Below, in pieces: positions 18,082-29,060 of a DNA stretch of 64,000 bases. The stretch's first letter is position 1; every line of letters begins with the position of its first letter. A program made the position numbers and the translations under genes. This DNA is from Treponema sp. GTDB taxonomy: Bacteria > Spirochaetota > Spirochaetia > Treponematales > Treponemataceae. The stretch spans positions 3,469 through 67,468 of the forward strand of contig JAAVAO010000006.1 in the NCBI GenBank assembly GCA_014803985.1, in the 5' to 3' direction. The notes under the pieces are model-generated. The model worked only from the letters and a program-made list of their open reading frames with translations. It had not been told where the DNA came from and searched no databases.

Positions 18082-19569
18082 TTAAAACTTATATGTTCCC
18101 GTAGTAATTGTGCCTCCGTTTGCATAGACATCAAAATTCACAGATTTGTCAGCCTTTGAAAGCTCTAAATAGAACTCCTTGAGATTTTTCACAGAATTTC
18201 CATTAACAGCCCTAATCACGTCTCCATCCTGAAGCCGTAATGAGGCGGCAGGCGTTTTTTGCATAACGTTTGTAACCACCACACCTTTTATAGAATCTTC
18301 AAGTTCAAGCTCTTTTTTTAGTTCGCTTGTAATGGGAGAGGCAACAAAGCCCGGCCAAAGCTTTCCATTATCAGAAGACACTTCCTCTGAACGTTCTTCA
18401 ATTGTTATAGGAAGTTCCATTTTTTCCCCGTTACGAATAACAGTAAATTTGGTAACGCTTCCAGCGGCAATTCGCCCAACCTCACGCTGAACCTGCTCCA
18501 CATCTTTTATGGGGTGTCCGTCTACGCTCACAATATAGTCGCCCGCCTTCATTCCGCCCTTTTGTGCAGGAGAGCCGATAAAAAGCTGCGAAACAAGCGC
18601 GCCTTCAGTCTTTTCAACTCCGAGAGCCTCTTTGTAATCGGCATTCACTGGCATAAGAGAAACGCCAAGCCAACCATACACAACTTTGCCACTTTTAATA
18701 AACGAGTCAATCGCTCCCTTTATATTATTTATCGGGATAGAAAATCCAAGACCTTGAGAACCTCCAGACTGGCTTGCAATCCATGTGTTAATCCCAATAA
18801 CTTCGCCATAGATATTGACAAGCGGACCTCCTGAATTTCCTTGATTTATTGCTGCATCGGTTTGGATAAAGTCGTTTATATTTCCAATGCCACTTCCAGA
18901 GCGTCCTTTTGCACTAATAATTCCTTGTGTTACAGACTGGCTGAATCCCAACGGAGCCCCCATTGCAAAGCATATATCTCCTGTCTGAACCGCATCCGAA
19001 TCCCCCAGCACCGCAACGGGAATTTCAGAGTCCTTTGACTCAAACGAAACGAGCGCAACATCCATTCGAGCGTCCGCCCCAACCAATTTTGCTTCAAATT
19101 CACGCCCATCGTTTAATTTCACAGAGATCTTTGTGGCATCTCCAGCAACATGGTTATTCGTAAGCACATAAATTACATCTCCTGTGCGACGCACAATAAC
19201 TCCAGAGCCAAGTCCTTTCGACTCATATTTTCTTTGCCGTCTATTGTTTCCGTCCTCCTGATTCCCAGGATTGCCAAAGAAAAACCTCCTGAAGTCCTCG
19301 AATGGATCTATTGCGTTCACTGTTCGGGTTTCAGTAGTGTCAACTTCAACTACAGAAGGAAGAAGAGCCGTGCTGATTGCGCGGAAAGAATTTTGCAATG
19401 CTTCAACTGACTTAAGAGTTTCTTCCGACATAATTCGGCTTCTCGTTTCAGCATACACAGTTGCCGCATTTCCCTTTACTTCCGTCTTTGCACAGGAAAG
19501 CGTAAAAATGCCAAACGAGAGAAACGCTCCTCCCATCACACACAATACAATTTTTGTCCAAGATTTCAT
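18082..19569 (-). CDS. Periplasmic Do/HtrA (DegP) serine protease with two PDZ domains
   Basis: VLTNNHVAGDA, MDVALVSF, QTDAAINQGNSGGPLVNIYGEVIGIN. Confidence 0.95.
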   Translation of the reverse strand: MKSWTKIVLCVMGGAFLSFGIFTLSCAKTEVKGNAATVYAETRSRIMSEETLKSVEALQNSFRAISTALLPSVVEVDTTETRTVNAIDPFEDFRRFFFGNPGNQEDGNNRRQRKYESKGLGSGVIVRRTGDVIYVLTNNHVAGDATKISVKLNDGREFEAKLVGADARMDVALVSFESKDSEIPVAVLGDSDAVQTGDICFAMGAPLGFSQSVTQGIISAKGRSGSGIGNINDFIQTDAAINQGNSGGPLVNIYGEVIGINTWIASQSGGSQGLGFSIPINNIKGAIDSFIKSGKVVYGWLGVSLMPVNADYKEALGVEKTEGALVSQLFIGSPAQKGGMKAGDYIVSVDGHPIKDVEQVQREVGRIAAGSVTKFTVIRNGEKMELPITIEERSEEVSSDNGKLWPGFVASPITSELKKELELEDSIKGVVVTNVMQKTPAASLRLQDGDVIRAVNGNSVKNLKEFYLELSKADKSVNFDVYANGGTITTGTYKF

Positions 19570-19734
19570 AAATAATTACCTCCACTTATAAAATAATGCA
19601 ATCTTTCATTAATTTTCAACAATAATCGCAGTGAATAACAGTTGCTTATTTTATATAGTCTTTTAAATAAAAAAAACAAAAAGAAAAAAGTTACCCCAAG
19701 CACCGTGAAAAATAAAACAGCCGCACAAATAAAA

Positions 19735-19768
19735 CTCCCCATAGTCATTAACAACAACTATGGGGAGA
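19735..19768 (-). terminator. Terminator-like hairpin downstream of purN
   Basis: ctccccatagt cattaacaaca actatggggag with flanking A/T tract. Confidence 0.55.
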
Positions 19769-19958
19769 AAAGGAGGTGGCATGAAGAACTACAAAAGAAG
19801 CACAAGACAAATGTCCATCTTTTAAAAAGATACTGATTTCTATTTAAAATGGCAATAATTATTTTTAATTATTTATTTTTTATATTCAGTAAGGCAGCAT
19901 TAAACAAAACACATTCAGAAAAAAAGTACGTGTCTCCAAAATTAAAACAGAAAACCCC

Positions 19959-20591
19959 TCACATCATCGCACAAAGCATAAGAAGCCCTTCAACTATCGC
20001 CTTGTGTTCTTCTGGGGCAATTCTTGCATAGAGAGAATCAACATCGTCATCGGCAAGAACAGGAACTTTTTTCTGCACGAGGATTTTTCCCGTGTCGCAA
20101 CCTGCATCAACAAGATGAATAGTGCAACCGCTTTCCTTTTCGCCGCTTTTTAAAACCGCCTCGTGAACATGATGCCCCCACATACCAACGCCGCCAAACT
20201 TGGGAAGAAGAGCGGGATGCACATTTATCATTCTATTTGAAAACGCTTTTATCAATTTTCCAGAATTCACCGTAAGCCAACCTGCAAGCACAATGCCACA
20301 AACTTCGTATTTTTCACAAAGATTTAAAATCCTGTTGCTCACTGCCTCGCGCTTTTCATCTCGACTTGCATTTTTCGCCGCGTCCGCTCCCATAACTGCG
20401 TACGGACTAACAATTTCAGTGGGAATTGACGCTTTTTTAGCGCGCTCCAAAGCAAAAGCGTCTTTATGATCGCTCATCACAACGCAAATTGTATAGGGGC
20501 AATTCTTCGTTGCCCTTTCATAATCAATCAACGCCTGAAGATTTGTTCCGCCACCGCTCACTAAAACTGCAATTTTTTTTGGATTCTGCAT
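19959..20591 (-). CDS. purN: Phosphoribosylglycinamide formyltransferase
   Basis: KIAVLVSGGGTNLQALID; NVHPALLPKFGGVGMWGHHVHEAVL; GCTIHLVDAGCDTGKIL. Confidence 0.95.
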   Translation of the reverse strand: MQNPKKIAVLVSGGGTNLQALIDYERATKNCPYTICVVMSDHKDAFALERAKKASIPTEIVSPYAVMGADAAKNASRDEKREAVSNRILNLCEKYEVCGIVLAGWLTVNSGKLIKAFSNRMINVHPALLPKFGGVGMWGHHVHEAVLKSGEKESGCTIHLVDAGCDTGKILVQKKVPVLADDDVDSLYARIAPEEHKAIVEGLLMLCAMM

Positions 20592-20653
20592 TTCTCTCGC
20601 TCCATAACCACCTTATGGTCGCTTATATCACATTTGTACAAGATCGCTTGTCA

Positions 20654-21751
20654 TCAAACACTTTCAAACAAAACCTGATCTTTTTGCCCGTTTGCCTCTC
20701 CTGAAGCACGAGCAACACGACCAATTTTATATGCCTTCATATCGGGACTGTCATCTCTATGATATTTTGAAGCATTCGCATTAAAATATGCTGCAATTGC
20801 ATCGGCATCTTCATTTTTCACTGCAAGCACAAAGCCAATTCCCATATTGAACGTATTGAAAACAGAATTTTCGTCAGCACCACGGCGAACTAACTCTGCA
20901 AAAATCGGAGGAACATCCCAACTGCCTTTATGTATCACGGAAATCAACTGCCCCTCACCGTCTTTTGCCTTTGGATACATGCGCGGAATATTTTCGTAAA
21001 ATCCGCCCCCTGTAATATGAACCATTCCATGCACAGATTTTCTAAATTTTTCAAGCGCCTCCATAACAGGGCGAACATAAATTCTCGTGGGGATAAGCAA
21101 CGCTTCACCAATCGTTTTAACCTTATATCCATTTCCTGCATTGAACGGCTCATCAAAATCTTGAACCAATTTTCTCACAAGGCTAAAACCGTTAGAATGC
21201 ACGCCTGTCGAACTTAATCCGATTAAAACATCACCCTCTTCTATATTTTTGCCTGTAATCATTTCGGATTTTTCAGCCACTCCGACCGCAAAGCCCGCAA
21301 GGTCATATTTTCCATCGTCATAAAAACCCGGCATTTCCGCAGTTTCTCCGCCCAAAAGAGCGCACCCGGCATCCACACAGCCGTCAGCCACTCCTCGAAC
21401 CAAATCCGAAGCCACATCCGCATCCAACTTTCCGCAGGCAACATAATCCAAGAAGAAAAGGCTTTTTGTTCCCGAGCAAAGAATATCATTTACGCTCATC
21501 GCAACACAGTCAATTCCAACAGTATCATATTTTTTCATCTTGAACGCAATGTCAAGTTTTGTTCCAACTCCATCAGTTCCGCTAACCATAACCGGCTCTT
21601 TTAGCCCCGCAGGAACTGCAAACATTCCGTTAAAACTTCCCAAGTCGGTCAAAAGTCCGTCAATTCGAGTTTTAGCCGCCTGCTCTTTATATTTGCTTAC
21701 CGCTCGATATCCCTCTTCAACATCAACGCCAGACTCTTTATAATTTGCCAT
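20654..21751 (-). CDS. purM: Phosphoribosylformylglycinamidine cyclo-ligase
   Basis: VMVSGTDGVGTKLDIAF; ALLGGETAEMPGFY; HITGGGFYENIPRM. Confidence 0.96.
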   Translation of the reverse strand: MANYKESGVDVEEGYRAVSKYKEQAAKTRIDGLLTDLGSFNGMFAVPAGLKEPVMVSGTDGVGTKLDIAFKMKKYDTVGIDCVAMSVNDILCSGTKSLFFLDYVACGKLDADVASDLVRGVADGCVDAGCALLGGETAEMPGFYDDGKYDLAGFAVGVAEKSEMITGKNIEEGDVLIGLSSTGVHSNGFSLVRKLVQDFDEPFNAGNGYKVKTIGEALLIPTRIYVRPVMEALEKFRKSVHGMVHITGGGFYENIPRMYPKAKDGEGQLISVIHKGSWDVPPIFAELVRRGADENSVFNTFNMGIGFVLAVKNEDADAIAAYFNANASKYHRDDSPDMKAYKIGRVARASGEANGQKDQVLFESV

Positions 21752-21830
21752 ACGCACCTCCTAATAAAAAGTGTAAGAATGATTTTGAAAATCGGTAGTG
21801 GCTCATCTTACCTATCTTTTCATATCTCTT

Positions 21831-22325
21831 TTAACAAAACGCCACCGATTTCTTTTCTGCGTCATCAGCCAGTTTTTTTCTAAATGCACTTATTTTTTCT
21901 TTTAAGTCGGGATATTTTATGCTTAAAATTTGAACAGCAAGATAGCCCGCATTTTTTGCGTTTCCAATGCCAACTGTTGCCACAGGGATTTGCGGTGGCA
22001 TTTGTACAATCGATAAAAGCGCATCCAAACCGCCAAGCCCATTTGAAACGCCTGGAGTTACGCATTCAAGAGGAACTCCAATTACAGGAATAGTCGTAAT
22101 TCCCGCAATCACTCCAGGCAACGCCGCCGCAAGCCCCGCACCTGCAATAATCACTTCGCAGCCATCAGATTCCACCTTGCGAACGGTTTTGTGCAACAGT
22201 TCGCCTGCACGGTGCGCACTAATCACATAAGCGGAATAGTCAACGCCAAATTCCTCAAGAACATCGGCGGCTTTCCGCATCTTCTCCTCATCCGATTGAG
22301 AGCCAAAGAAAATTGCAACTTTCAT
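21831..22325 (-). CDS. purE: 5-(carboxyamino)imidazole ribonucleotide mutase
   Basis: IFFGSQSDEEKMRKAADVLEEFGVDYSAYVISAHR; NAGYLAVQIL. Confidence 0.96.
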   Translation of the reverse strand: MKVAIFFGSQSDEEKMRKAADVLEEFGVDYSAYVISAHRAGELLHKTVRKVESDGCEVIIAGAGLAAALPGVIAGITTIPVIGVPLECVTPGVSNGLGGLDALLSIVQMPPQIPVATVGIGNAKNAGYLAVQILSIKYPDLKEKISAFRKKLADDAEKKSVAFC

Positions 22326-22608
22326 AAAATTCCTCGCTGCTAGACTATATCATTTTTTTGATGTTATTACAATCATATTGTCCAATGCATTATGCATTAG
22401 AGCCTCAATGCGAAAAATCACTCCCTACCGAATTTGAAGAAAAATCACAGTTTTTTCCCGTTTTAAAAAGCCCCTCTTCCCTTGCAACAACCGAAAAAAT
22501 AAAAAGCGTTAAAATGACAACCATTTTCATTCCTGCAATTGCCTTTACAACCACTGCATACCTTGTCATTTTTTTTACAAAATCCATCTATAATATTAAG
22601 CGTAATTT

Positions 22609-23397
22609 TCACCAATTTTTCAGAACATCAACAACATGAGAAGATGCACCCAAAAGCTCATTTCGTTCACACGTTGCAAGATGATATTCAATAAAGTGAC
22701 TAAACAGTTCATCTGTCATCGCATTGAGGGTTTTTCGCATATAGTCGCTTGGTCCGTCCTGCGCAAACATCTTTACCCGCTCAAAGCCGCATTTTTCGTT
22801 CAAAGAATTTATATCTTCAAGACGAACATAACTATAAAGGTCATCATCAGTAGTAATAGTATGAAAATCATCACTCAAGGATTTTTTTTCAAGACACTCG
22901 TTGATTTTTCCCTCTCCAAAACAATATTGTAAAACCGCATATTCGTTCATTATGTAAGCTGCAAAAATAAACCCGTCTTTTTTTGTAACACGATGTGCCT
23001 CAAGCATTGCCTTTGCCCGTTCTTCATTATTGTGCAGATGATACAGCGGCCCGAACATAATTGTAATGTCAAAAGTATTTTCATCAAGAAAAGAAAGATT
23101 TCTCGCATCCCCCTTCCATGTTTTTACATTTTCGTGCTTTGAACGCAAAATTTCCAGATTATGGGACACAAGCTCCACCGCCGTAACGTCAAAACCTTCA
23201 CGAGAGAGAGGAATGGAATATGCTCCAGTCGCCGCCCCAATGTCAAGAATTTTCACATCCCGTCTGTTTCCAATTGCCTCGTGAATATACTTCATTGACG
23301 TGACAAATTCAACCGTGCCATGCCGGGTTCGTAACCGGTTCTCCTCTTTAAATTTTGAATAGTATTTTTCAAGATTTGTCATCGCAAAAAGAGCCAA
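22609..23397 (-). CDS. Class I SAM-dependent methyltransferase
   Basis: VKILDIGAATGAYSIPLSREGFDVTAVELV; DITIMFGPLYHL. Confidence 0.85.
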   Translation of the reverse strand: MALFAMTNLEKYYSKFKEENRLRTRHGTVEFVTSMKYIHEAIGNRRDVKILDIGAATGAYSIPLSREGFDVTAVELVSHNLEILRSKHENVKTWKGDARNLSFLDENTFDITIMFGPLYHLHNNEERAKAMLEAHRVTKKDGFIFAAYIMNEYAVLQYCFGEGKINECLEKKSLSDDFHTITTDDDLYSYVRLEDINSLNEKCGFERVKMFAQDGPSDYMRKTLNAMTDELFSHFIEYHLATCERNELLGASSHVVDVLKNW

Positions 23398-23400
23398 AAA

Positions 23401-24432
23401 CTATTCTCTGCCACGCTTACTCTTAAAAGCGTCTTCAACTGCCTTTGCATATTTTGATTTTTCACTGTCAGAGATAAACAAAGCGTCAAACCCGTTTAAA
23501 ATCACCTTTTTGATTTCTTCAAGCGTAAATCCGCATTCACTGTAAAGTTTCCAATATTCATCAAGAAGAGTTGTTTTAAAGAAAACAGGATCATCGGTGT
23601 TCACCGTAACAGGAAGGTTTAAGTCAAAGAATGTTCTAATTGGATGCTCCGCTATGGACTTAACATATTTTTTCGTAAACACATTGCTCGTTGGGCATAC
23701 TTCAAGCGGAACATTTCGCTTTTTTAACTCTTCCATCAACTTTTCATCTTGAACAGCAGTAATTCCATGTCCTATTCGCTCTGCCTTCAAAAGATCGATC
23801 GCCTCCCAAATAGACTCAGGCCCCACATCCTCTCCTGCATGGGCAACAGCATGGAATCCATCTTGATGAGCCTTCTCAAAAACAGGAACAAAATCACGGC
23901 AAGGACCTTTTGACTCTGCGCCTCCAAGACCGATTCCAATAACATCCTCGCAGGGATATTCTTTTAACAAATTATAGTTATTCATTGCGTTTTCACAGCC
24001 AAACGTTCTAGAAACGTCAAGCAACAATGTAATTGTAATGCCGTATTTTTCCTTTATTTCAGCAATTTTTTTATGAAAAACAGCAATCATCGCAGGATAT
24101 GCAAATCCTTTTTTCAAAAATGCGCTCGGAGCAAAAAACGCCTCGCAGTAAACAATACCGTTATCAACAAGATACTTTGCAAGATCATCAAAAACATAGT
24201 TGAAATCATCCTCAGAAGTAAACATATCCTGCACCTTTAAGAACGCTTGAATAAACCCATTCAAATCATCATAAGAAAAGAGCGCGTTAATTTCCTCGTC
24301 AGAAAGGGACTTTTCAAACCTTTTTTGATACAAAACGCGCAAAGTTTCAATCGTTGGAACAGCCTCAATATGAATATGAAGCTCTGCCTTTGGAACGGCC
24401 TTTAAAAACCCAAAAAATTCATCTTTTGTCAT
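23401..24432 (-). CDS. add: Adenosine deaminase
   Basis: PKAELHIHIEAV; HAVAHAGEDVGPESIW; RIGHGITAVQD; VTVNTDDPVFFKT. Confidence 0.92.
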   Translation of the reverse strand: MTKDEFFGFLKAVPKAELHIHIEAVPTIETLRVLYQKRFEKSLSDEEINALFSYDDLNGFIQAFLKVQDMFTSEDDFNYVFDDLAKYLVDNGIVYCEAFFAPSAFLKKGFAYPAMIAVFHKKIAEIKEKYGITITLLLDVSRTFGCENAMNNYNLLKEYPCEDVIGIGLGGAESKGPCRDFVPVFEKAHQDGFHAVAHAGEDVGPESIWEAIDLLKAERIGHGITAVQDEKLMEELKKRNVPLEVCPTSNVFTKKYVKSIAEHPIRTFFDLNLPVTVNTDDPVFFKTTLLDEYWKLYSECGFTLEEIKKVILNGFDALFISDSEKSKYAKAVEDAFKSKRGRE

Positions 24433-25170
24433 ACATTCTCCCATAAAAAGTCAAAAGCTCTGTGACGGAAAACTTCATTGTCAACACAAAATCACCATTG
24501 ACTTTCTAGCGCGTGCGAACACACACACATAAAATAAACAAGTTCAATCAAAGCACAAACTTGTCAAAAAGCGATTATTATTTTACCATTATTTTTTTTT
24601 ATATACAATATATTTCTTGTCGTTGCGATTGAGCAAGCAGCGTACAGTGCATGGTGTGCGATGCATTTTTTTACAGTACCATACACTTTTCAGCAAATAG
24701 GCATAAAAAACGCGGTTCCTGAGTCACCTCAGAAACCGCGAAGTTCGTTTTCACGAACAATCGGAGAGAGTTTATCAGCTTTTTTACAAGCTGTTTGCAG
24801 TATATTACAAACGTACATAAATGTCAATTACTATTTTACTTTTCTGTTGACAAACGCTCAGTCGCAAGCGATTTTGTCCATCAGAATGAACAGTATTGTT
24901 CCTTACATTAGCGCGCAAATCTTCAGATTCAAGAGGTATTAAAAACGTCGTTTTGCAATGAAATGCTTTCGCAACAAGTACGCAAGACGAAGACTTGCTA
25001 TCGAAGTTTCAAGCGAAAACAGCAGTGGATGAGCGAGTTTACATTGCAAACGAAAATGTGCCTGTTCATTAAAACGCAACCACAAGACAGTGAAATTGAG
25101 AGAATGCTATGAAATTCTGTCCGTATTTAGTTTTTTGCAGAATATGCCGATAATCAATATGGAGTTCTAT

Positions 25171-26625
25171 ATGACAGTAAAAATCGAAGATTTAAAGAAT
25201 GGAGACAGTTTTAAAAGCGACTTGCTGCTGGACAAAAAATTTTTAATTCTTCCAAAGACCGCTGAAATGCCCGAGGAATTTATAAAAGCATTGAAAAACT
25301 GGGATTTTCGCGAGATTATGTACGAGGAAGAAGGTGAAAAAGCAATTAAACAAAACGACAACAATCCTATTATACCCCCCCCCTCCACAGAAAAACACGC
25401 TCCAAATTCTCCTCAAGAGTCGAACACAACCACAAATGCAAGTGGAAAACAAACTACTGTTAACATGAATGAACTCTTTGCCAAAAATGCGGATGACTTT
25501 TCAGATTATATTGACGATAAAACTGCTGAAAAGAACGGAATTCTAGACTCCAATGAACTCAGTCGAATAGAAATTATTCAAAAAAATTATCAAGAGTATA
25601 TGAAATTCATAAACAACATATACACATACTACGCAACGCACAGAAAAATCTCCATAGAAAATCTTACGGAAATGGTAAAAAATCTTTGCGTATTTATAAA
25701 GGACAACAAACGCTATGTTTTTAGAATTACTCCAAGTTCAGAGGCACGGGATAAGAATTTTTTGGTAATTCATTCAATGCGGTCAACTGTCATTGCAATC
25801 ACAATCGGACTTGAACTTCACTTGGAATTTTCAAAGTTGATAGAACTGGGAATTGCAACAATATTGCATGAAATCGGAATGCTGCGCATCCCCCCGCAAC
25901 TATACATAACGAACAGAATGCTCACCCCTCAAGAAAAGGCGCAAATTTCTATGCACCCATTGCACAGTTGCAATATTCTTAAAGAGCAAAACTTTCCATT
26001 AAGCATACAGCTTGGAGTCCTTGATCACCACGAAAAAGAAACGGGGCAAGGCTATCCGCGGCATTTGACAGGAGACAAAATATCCCCTTACGCAAAGATT
26101 ATCTCTGTGGCTTGCTCATTTGAGGCTATCACTGCACCTCGCACGTACAAGACCGAACAAACAACATATGATGCAATGGTTGAAATGCTTCAAAATCCAA
26201 ATCACATGTATGACACAAATACAATTAAGGCTTTGCTTTATAGCATTTCACTGTACACAATTGGTTCTTATGTCTATTTAAATGGTGGAAAGGTTGGGGT
26301 TGTGCTTGATGTGAATCCAAATGACCCTAAAAATCCAATAGTTCAAATGATCTATGAAAAGGATAAAGACGGCTCTCCAAAAACAGTGCAAACCGATGAT
26401 GGTGCAAACAAAATTGAGCGCGTACTTTCTAAAGACGAGCAACAGGAAGTCATAGAAAACATAAACAGGCAAATTGAAACAGAAAAGCGAAAAAAAGAAG
26501 AAAGAGAGAAAGCCGTTCAAGCGGAACGAGAAGCAAGAGCCGCCTCAAATACAAAAGAGCCGGTAGTAAAAAAACAAGAGAAAAAAGAAGCATTCAGCTC
26601 TGTAGATTTGAGTGACTTCATTTAA
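25171..26625 (+). CDS. HD-GYP domain c-di-GMP phosphodiesterase-like protein
   Basis: LHEIGMLRIPPQLY, LDHHEKETGQGYPRHLTGDKISPYAKIISVACSFEAIT; contains a C9 tract at 25375-25383. Confidence 0.88.
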   Translation: MTVKIEDLKNGDSFKSDLLLDKKFLILPKTAEMPEEFIKALKNWDFREIMYEEEGEKAIKQNDNNPIIPPPSTEKHAPNSPQESNTTTNASGKQTTVNMNELFAKNADDFSDYIDDKTAEKNGILDSNELSRIEIIQKNYQEYMKFINNIYTYYATHRKISIENLTEMVKNLCVFIKDNKRYVFRITPSSEARDKNFLVIHSMRSTVIAITIGLELHLEFSKLIELGIATILHEIGMLRIPPQLYITNRMLTPQEKAQISMHPLHSCNILKEQNFPLSIQLGVLDHHEKETGQGYPRHLTGDKISPYAKIISVACSFEAITAPRTYKTEQTTYDAMVEMLQNPNHMYDTNTIKALLYSISLYTIGSYVYLNGGKVGVVLDVNPNDPKNPIVQMIYEKDKDGSPKTVQTDDGANKIERVLSKDEQQEVIENINRQIETEKRKKEEREKAVQAEREARAASNTKEPVVKKQEKKEAFSSVDLSDFI

Positions 26626-26632
26626 TTCACGG

Positions 26633-27394
26633 CTAATTAAAAAATTGGCGAATTTGCTCCACTTCCTTTTTAAATTTGTCGTCAACAAGCGGCGGATGCT
26701 CATTAAAATAAAGGATTTGTCTTAACTCCTCTTCCGTTTGCACTCCCCAAAGCGGTATTACATTTTCAAATTGATGTAAAAATCCAAAGGCGAGCGGTAT
26801 ATTTTCAACTAATCCCCCACACAACGGTTGCATTGCAATAAATCCAACATCGTTGTCTTCGCACAAATGCACTAATTCCATTGCATGTTCAGAGGTAAGC
26901 ATATTAAAAGGAAATTGTATGGTGTCATACAGTCCTGAAGTAATTGCAAGGCGTGCAACATTCAAATCAACAGCCGCAATTCCAATCGCTTTCACTTTTC
27001 CCTGCGCCTTTAAATTGTTCAATGTGTCGTAAATTCGATCGGGAGAACCTTTTTTTGGAAGAAAATTGTCAGTTTCATACTGGTACAAGTCTATTCTATC
27101 AATATGCATAGCGTTTAGACTGGTTTCAAAATCCGCAAGAATTTCATTTCCGCTCTGCGCGCGCGTTTTTGTCGCCACAACAATATTCGCGCGTATTTCA
27201 TCAATGGAATCTCCCAACAATCTTTCGCATTCTGAAGCATCACGAGTTGTGTCAAAAAAATTTATTCCCTTTTCATACGCACTTTGCACAAGAGAAACAG
27301 CCTTTTCTTCATCGTCAATCTTGGCAAGCGACATTGCACCAAAAGCAACGCGACTTACCATAAGATTTGACTTTCCTAGTCGAACATATTCCAT
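26633..27394 (-). CDS. Aldo/keto reductase
   Basis: MEYVRLGKSNLMVSRVAFGAMSL; KGINFFDTTRDAS; RIDLYQYE. Confidence 0.9.
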   Translation of the reverse strand: MEYVRLGKSNLMVSRVAFGAMSLAKIDDEEKAVSLVQSAYEKGINFFDTTRDASECERLLGDSIDEIRANIVVATKTRAQSGNEILADFETSLNAMHIDRIDLYQYETDNFLPKKGSPDRIYDTLNNLKAQGKVKAIGIAAVDLNVARLAITSGLYDTIQFPFNMLTSEHAMELVHLCEDNDVGFIAMQPLCGGLVENIPLAFGFLHQFENVIPLWGVQTEEELRQILYFNEHPPLVDDKFKKEVEQIRQFFN

Positions 27395-28873
27395 CTATTT
27401 ATTGTAGTTCTTGTAATTTTTTATAGCCGCTTGAATATACGCAGTTAAATTATCAACATGAACTCTTTCCTGTTCCATTGTATCACGATTGCGAACCGTT
27501 ACCGTGTTATAGTTTTGACTTTCTTTTGTGATTGTGTCGTAGTCAATTGTCACGCAGAATGGAGTTCCCACTTCATCTTGACGGCGATAGCGTTTTCCAA
27601 CCGTTCCAGACTGATCGTAATCTGTAACAAAGTCCTCTTTCAACAACTGCTGAATTTCCTTCGCTTTTTCCGCCATTCCGTCTTTTTTCATAAGCGGAAG
27701 AACGGCAACTGTAATAGGCGCAAGACGTGGGTGCAAGTGCAATACAGTTCTGTAATCTTCGCCCTCACCTTCCTTTGCAACATTCTGTTCTTCATACGCC
27801 TCGCACAGGAACATCAAGAAGTTTCGGTTTAAGCCCGCAGACGTTTCAATTACATACGGAACATATCGTTTGTTGCCGTCATCTTGGTCAATGTAATGCA
27901 AGTCTTTTTTAGAATACTGTTCGTGCTGACTCAAATCAAAGTCCGTCCTGCTGTGACATCCTTCAACCTCTTCAAAACCAATCGGGAAGTTGTATGTAAT
28001 GTCGTAAGCGTCTTTTGCATAGTGGGCAAGTTTATCGTGATGATGCCACTTCAACTGATTTTCAGGGATTCCATATTTCAAGTAGAAATTCCAGCGTTCT
28101 TTTCTCCAGAATTCAAACACTTCATCTTCTGTTCCTGGCTTGCAAAAATATTCCATTTCCATTTGCTCGAATTCACACGTGCGGAATATAAAGTTTTTGA
28201 AGATAATTTCATTCCGGAATGACTTTCCAACCTGAGCAACGCCAAAAGGAATTTTCATTCTATTTGACTGAACGATGCTCTTAAAATCCGTAAAAATTCC
28301 CTGGCAGGTTTCAGGGCGAAGATACACTAAAGACGCATCTGTTGCAACAGGTCCTTGATGCGTTTTGAACATCAAATTAAACTCGCGAACGTCCGTCCAC
28401 GAATGTTTGCCACACGTCGGACAGTTTATTTTTTCATCTATAAATTTTTTCATCTCCTCATGAGACCATGTGTCAACAGCCTTCATTCCCTTGCTTTCAG
28501 GAGTTTCGCCTGCCTTGTCAAAATAATCTTCTATGATTGTATCGGCGCGGAAACGAGCCTTGCATTCTGTGCAGTCAATCATAGGGTCGGAAAAATGTCC
28601 AACATGCCCTGATGCTTCCCATGTTGTGTGGTGCTGGAAAATCGCACTGTCAAGTCCCACAACATCATCATGGAGTTGCGTCATATAGTGCCACCATTCG
28701 TTTTGTATATTTCGCTTGAATTCAACCCCTAACGGACCGTAATCCCACGCACCTGCCATTCCGCCATAAATTTCCGAAGCCTGATACACAAATCCCCGTC
28801 TTTTACATAATGAAATGATTTTATCAAGTGTGCACGCATGCACGTCACTTGCCGTGTTTTTTTTGTCAGCCAT
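27395..28873 (-). CDS. glyS: Glycyl-tRNA synthetase (single-chain alpha2 type)
   Basis: SLCKRRGFVYQASEIYGGMAGAWDYGPLGVEFKRN; YLRPETCQGIFTDFK. Confidence 0.96.
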   Translation of the reverse strand: MADKKNTASDVHACTLDKIISLCKRRGFVYQASEIYGGMAGAWDYGPLGVEFKRNIQNEWWHYMTQLHDDVVGLDSAIFQHHTTWEASGHVGHFSDPMIDCTECKARFRADTIIEDYFDKAGETPESKGMKAVDTWSHEEMKKFIDEKINCPTCGKHSWTDVREFNLMFKTHQGPVATDASLVYLRPETCQGIFTDFKSIVQSNRMKIPFGVAQVGKSFRNEIIFKNFIFRTCEFEQMEMEYFCKPGTEDEVFEFWRKERWNFYLKYGIPENQLKWHHHDKLAHYAKDAYDITYNFPIGFEEVEGCHSRTDFDLSQHEQYSKKDLHYIDQDDGNKRYVPYVIETSAGLNRNFLMFLCEAYEEQNVAKEGEGEDYRTVLHLHPRLAPITVAVLPLMKKDGMAEKAKEIQQLLKEDFVTDYDQSGTVGKRYRRQDEVGTPFCVTIDYDTITKESQNYNTVTVRNRDTMEQERVHVDNLTAYIQAAIKNYKNYNK

Positions 28874-29060
28874 AAAAACTCCATGCGCTACTGGTTTGCA
28901 ACGCGAATTTAATAAATTTCCGATAGTGTAGCAAATTATACAGATAGTTTCAATGCCACTGTTTTTTACCGTCTACCGTTTTTATTCTCACTTCATAAAA
29001 GGGGAAAGGGAAATCTCTTCGGGTATCTGCTTTTCTAGTCGCTGCTTATTGCGACGAGCC

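Noticed and set aside
24690-24800. Riboswitch near add/HD-GYP
   Set aside because: The hairpins gcggttcctgag tcac ctcagaaaccgc and gttcg ttttca cgaac look like terminator or repeat hairpins; no known riboswitch consensus recognised.
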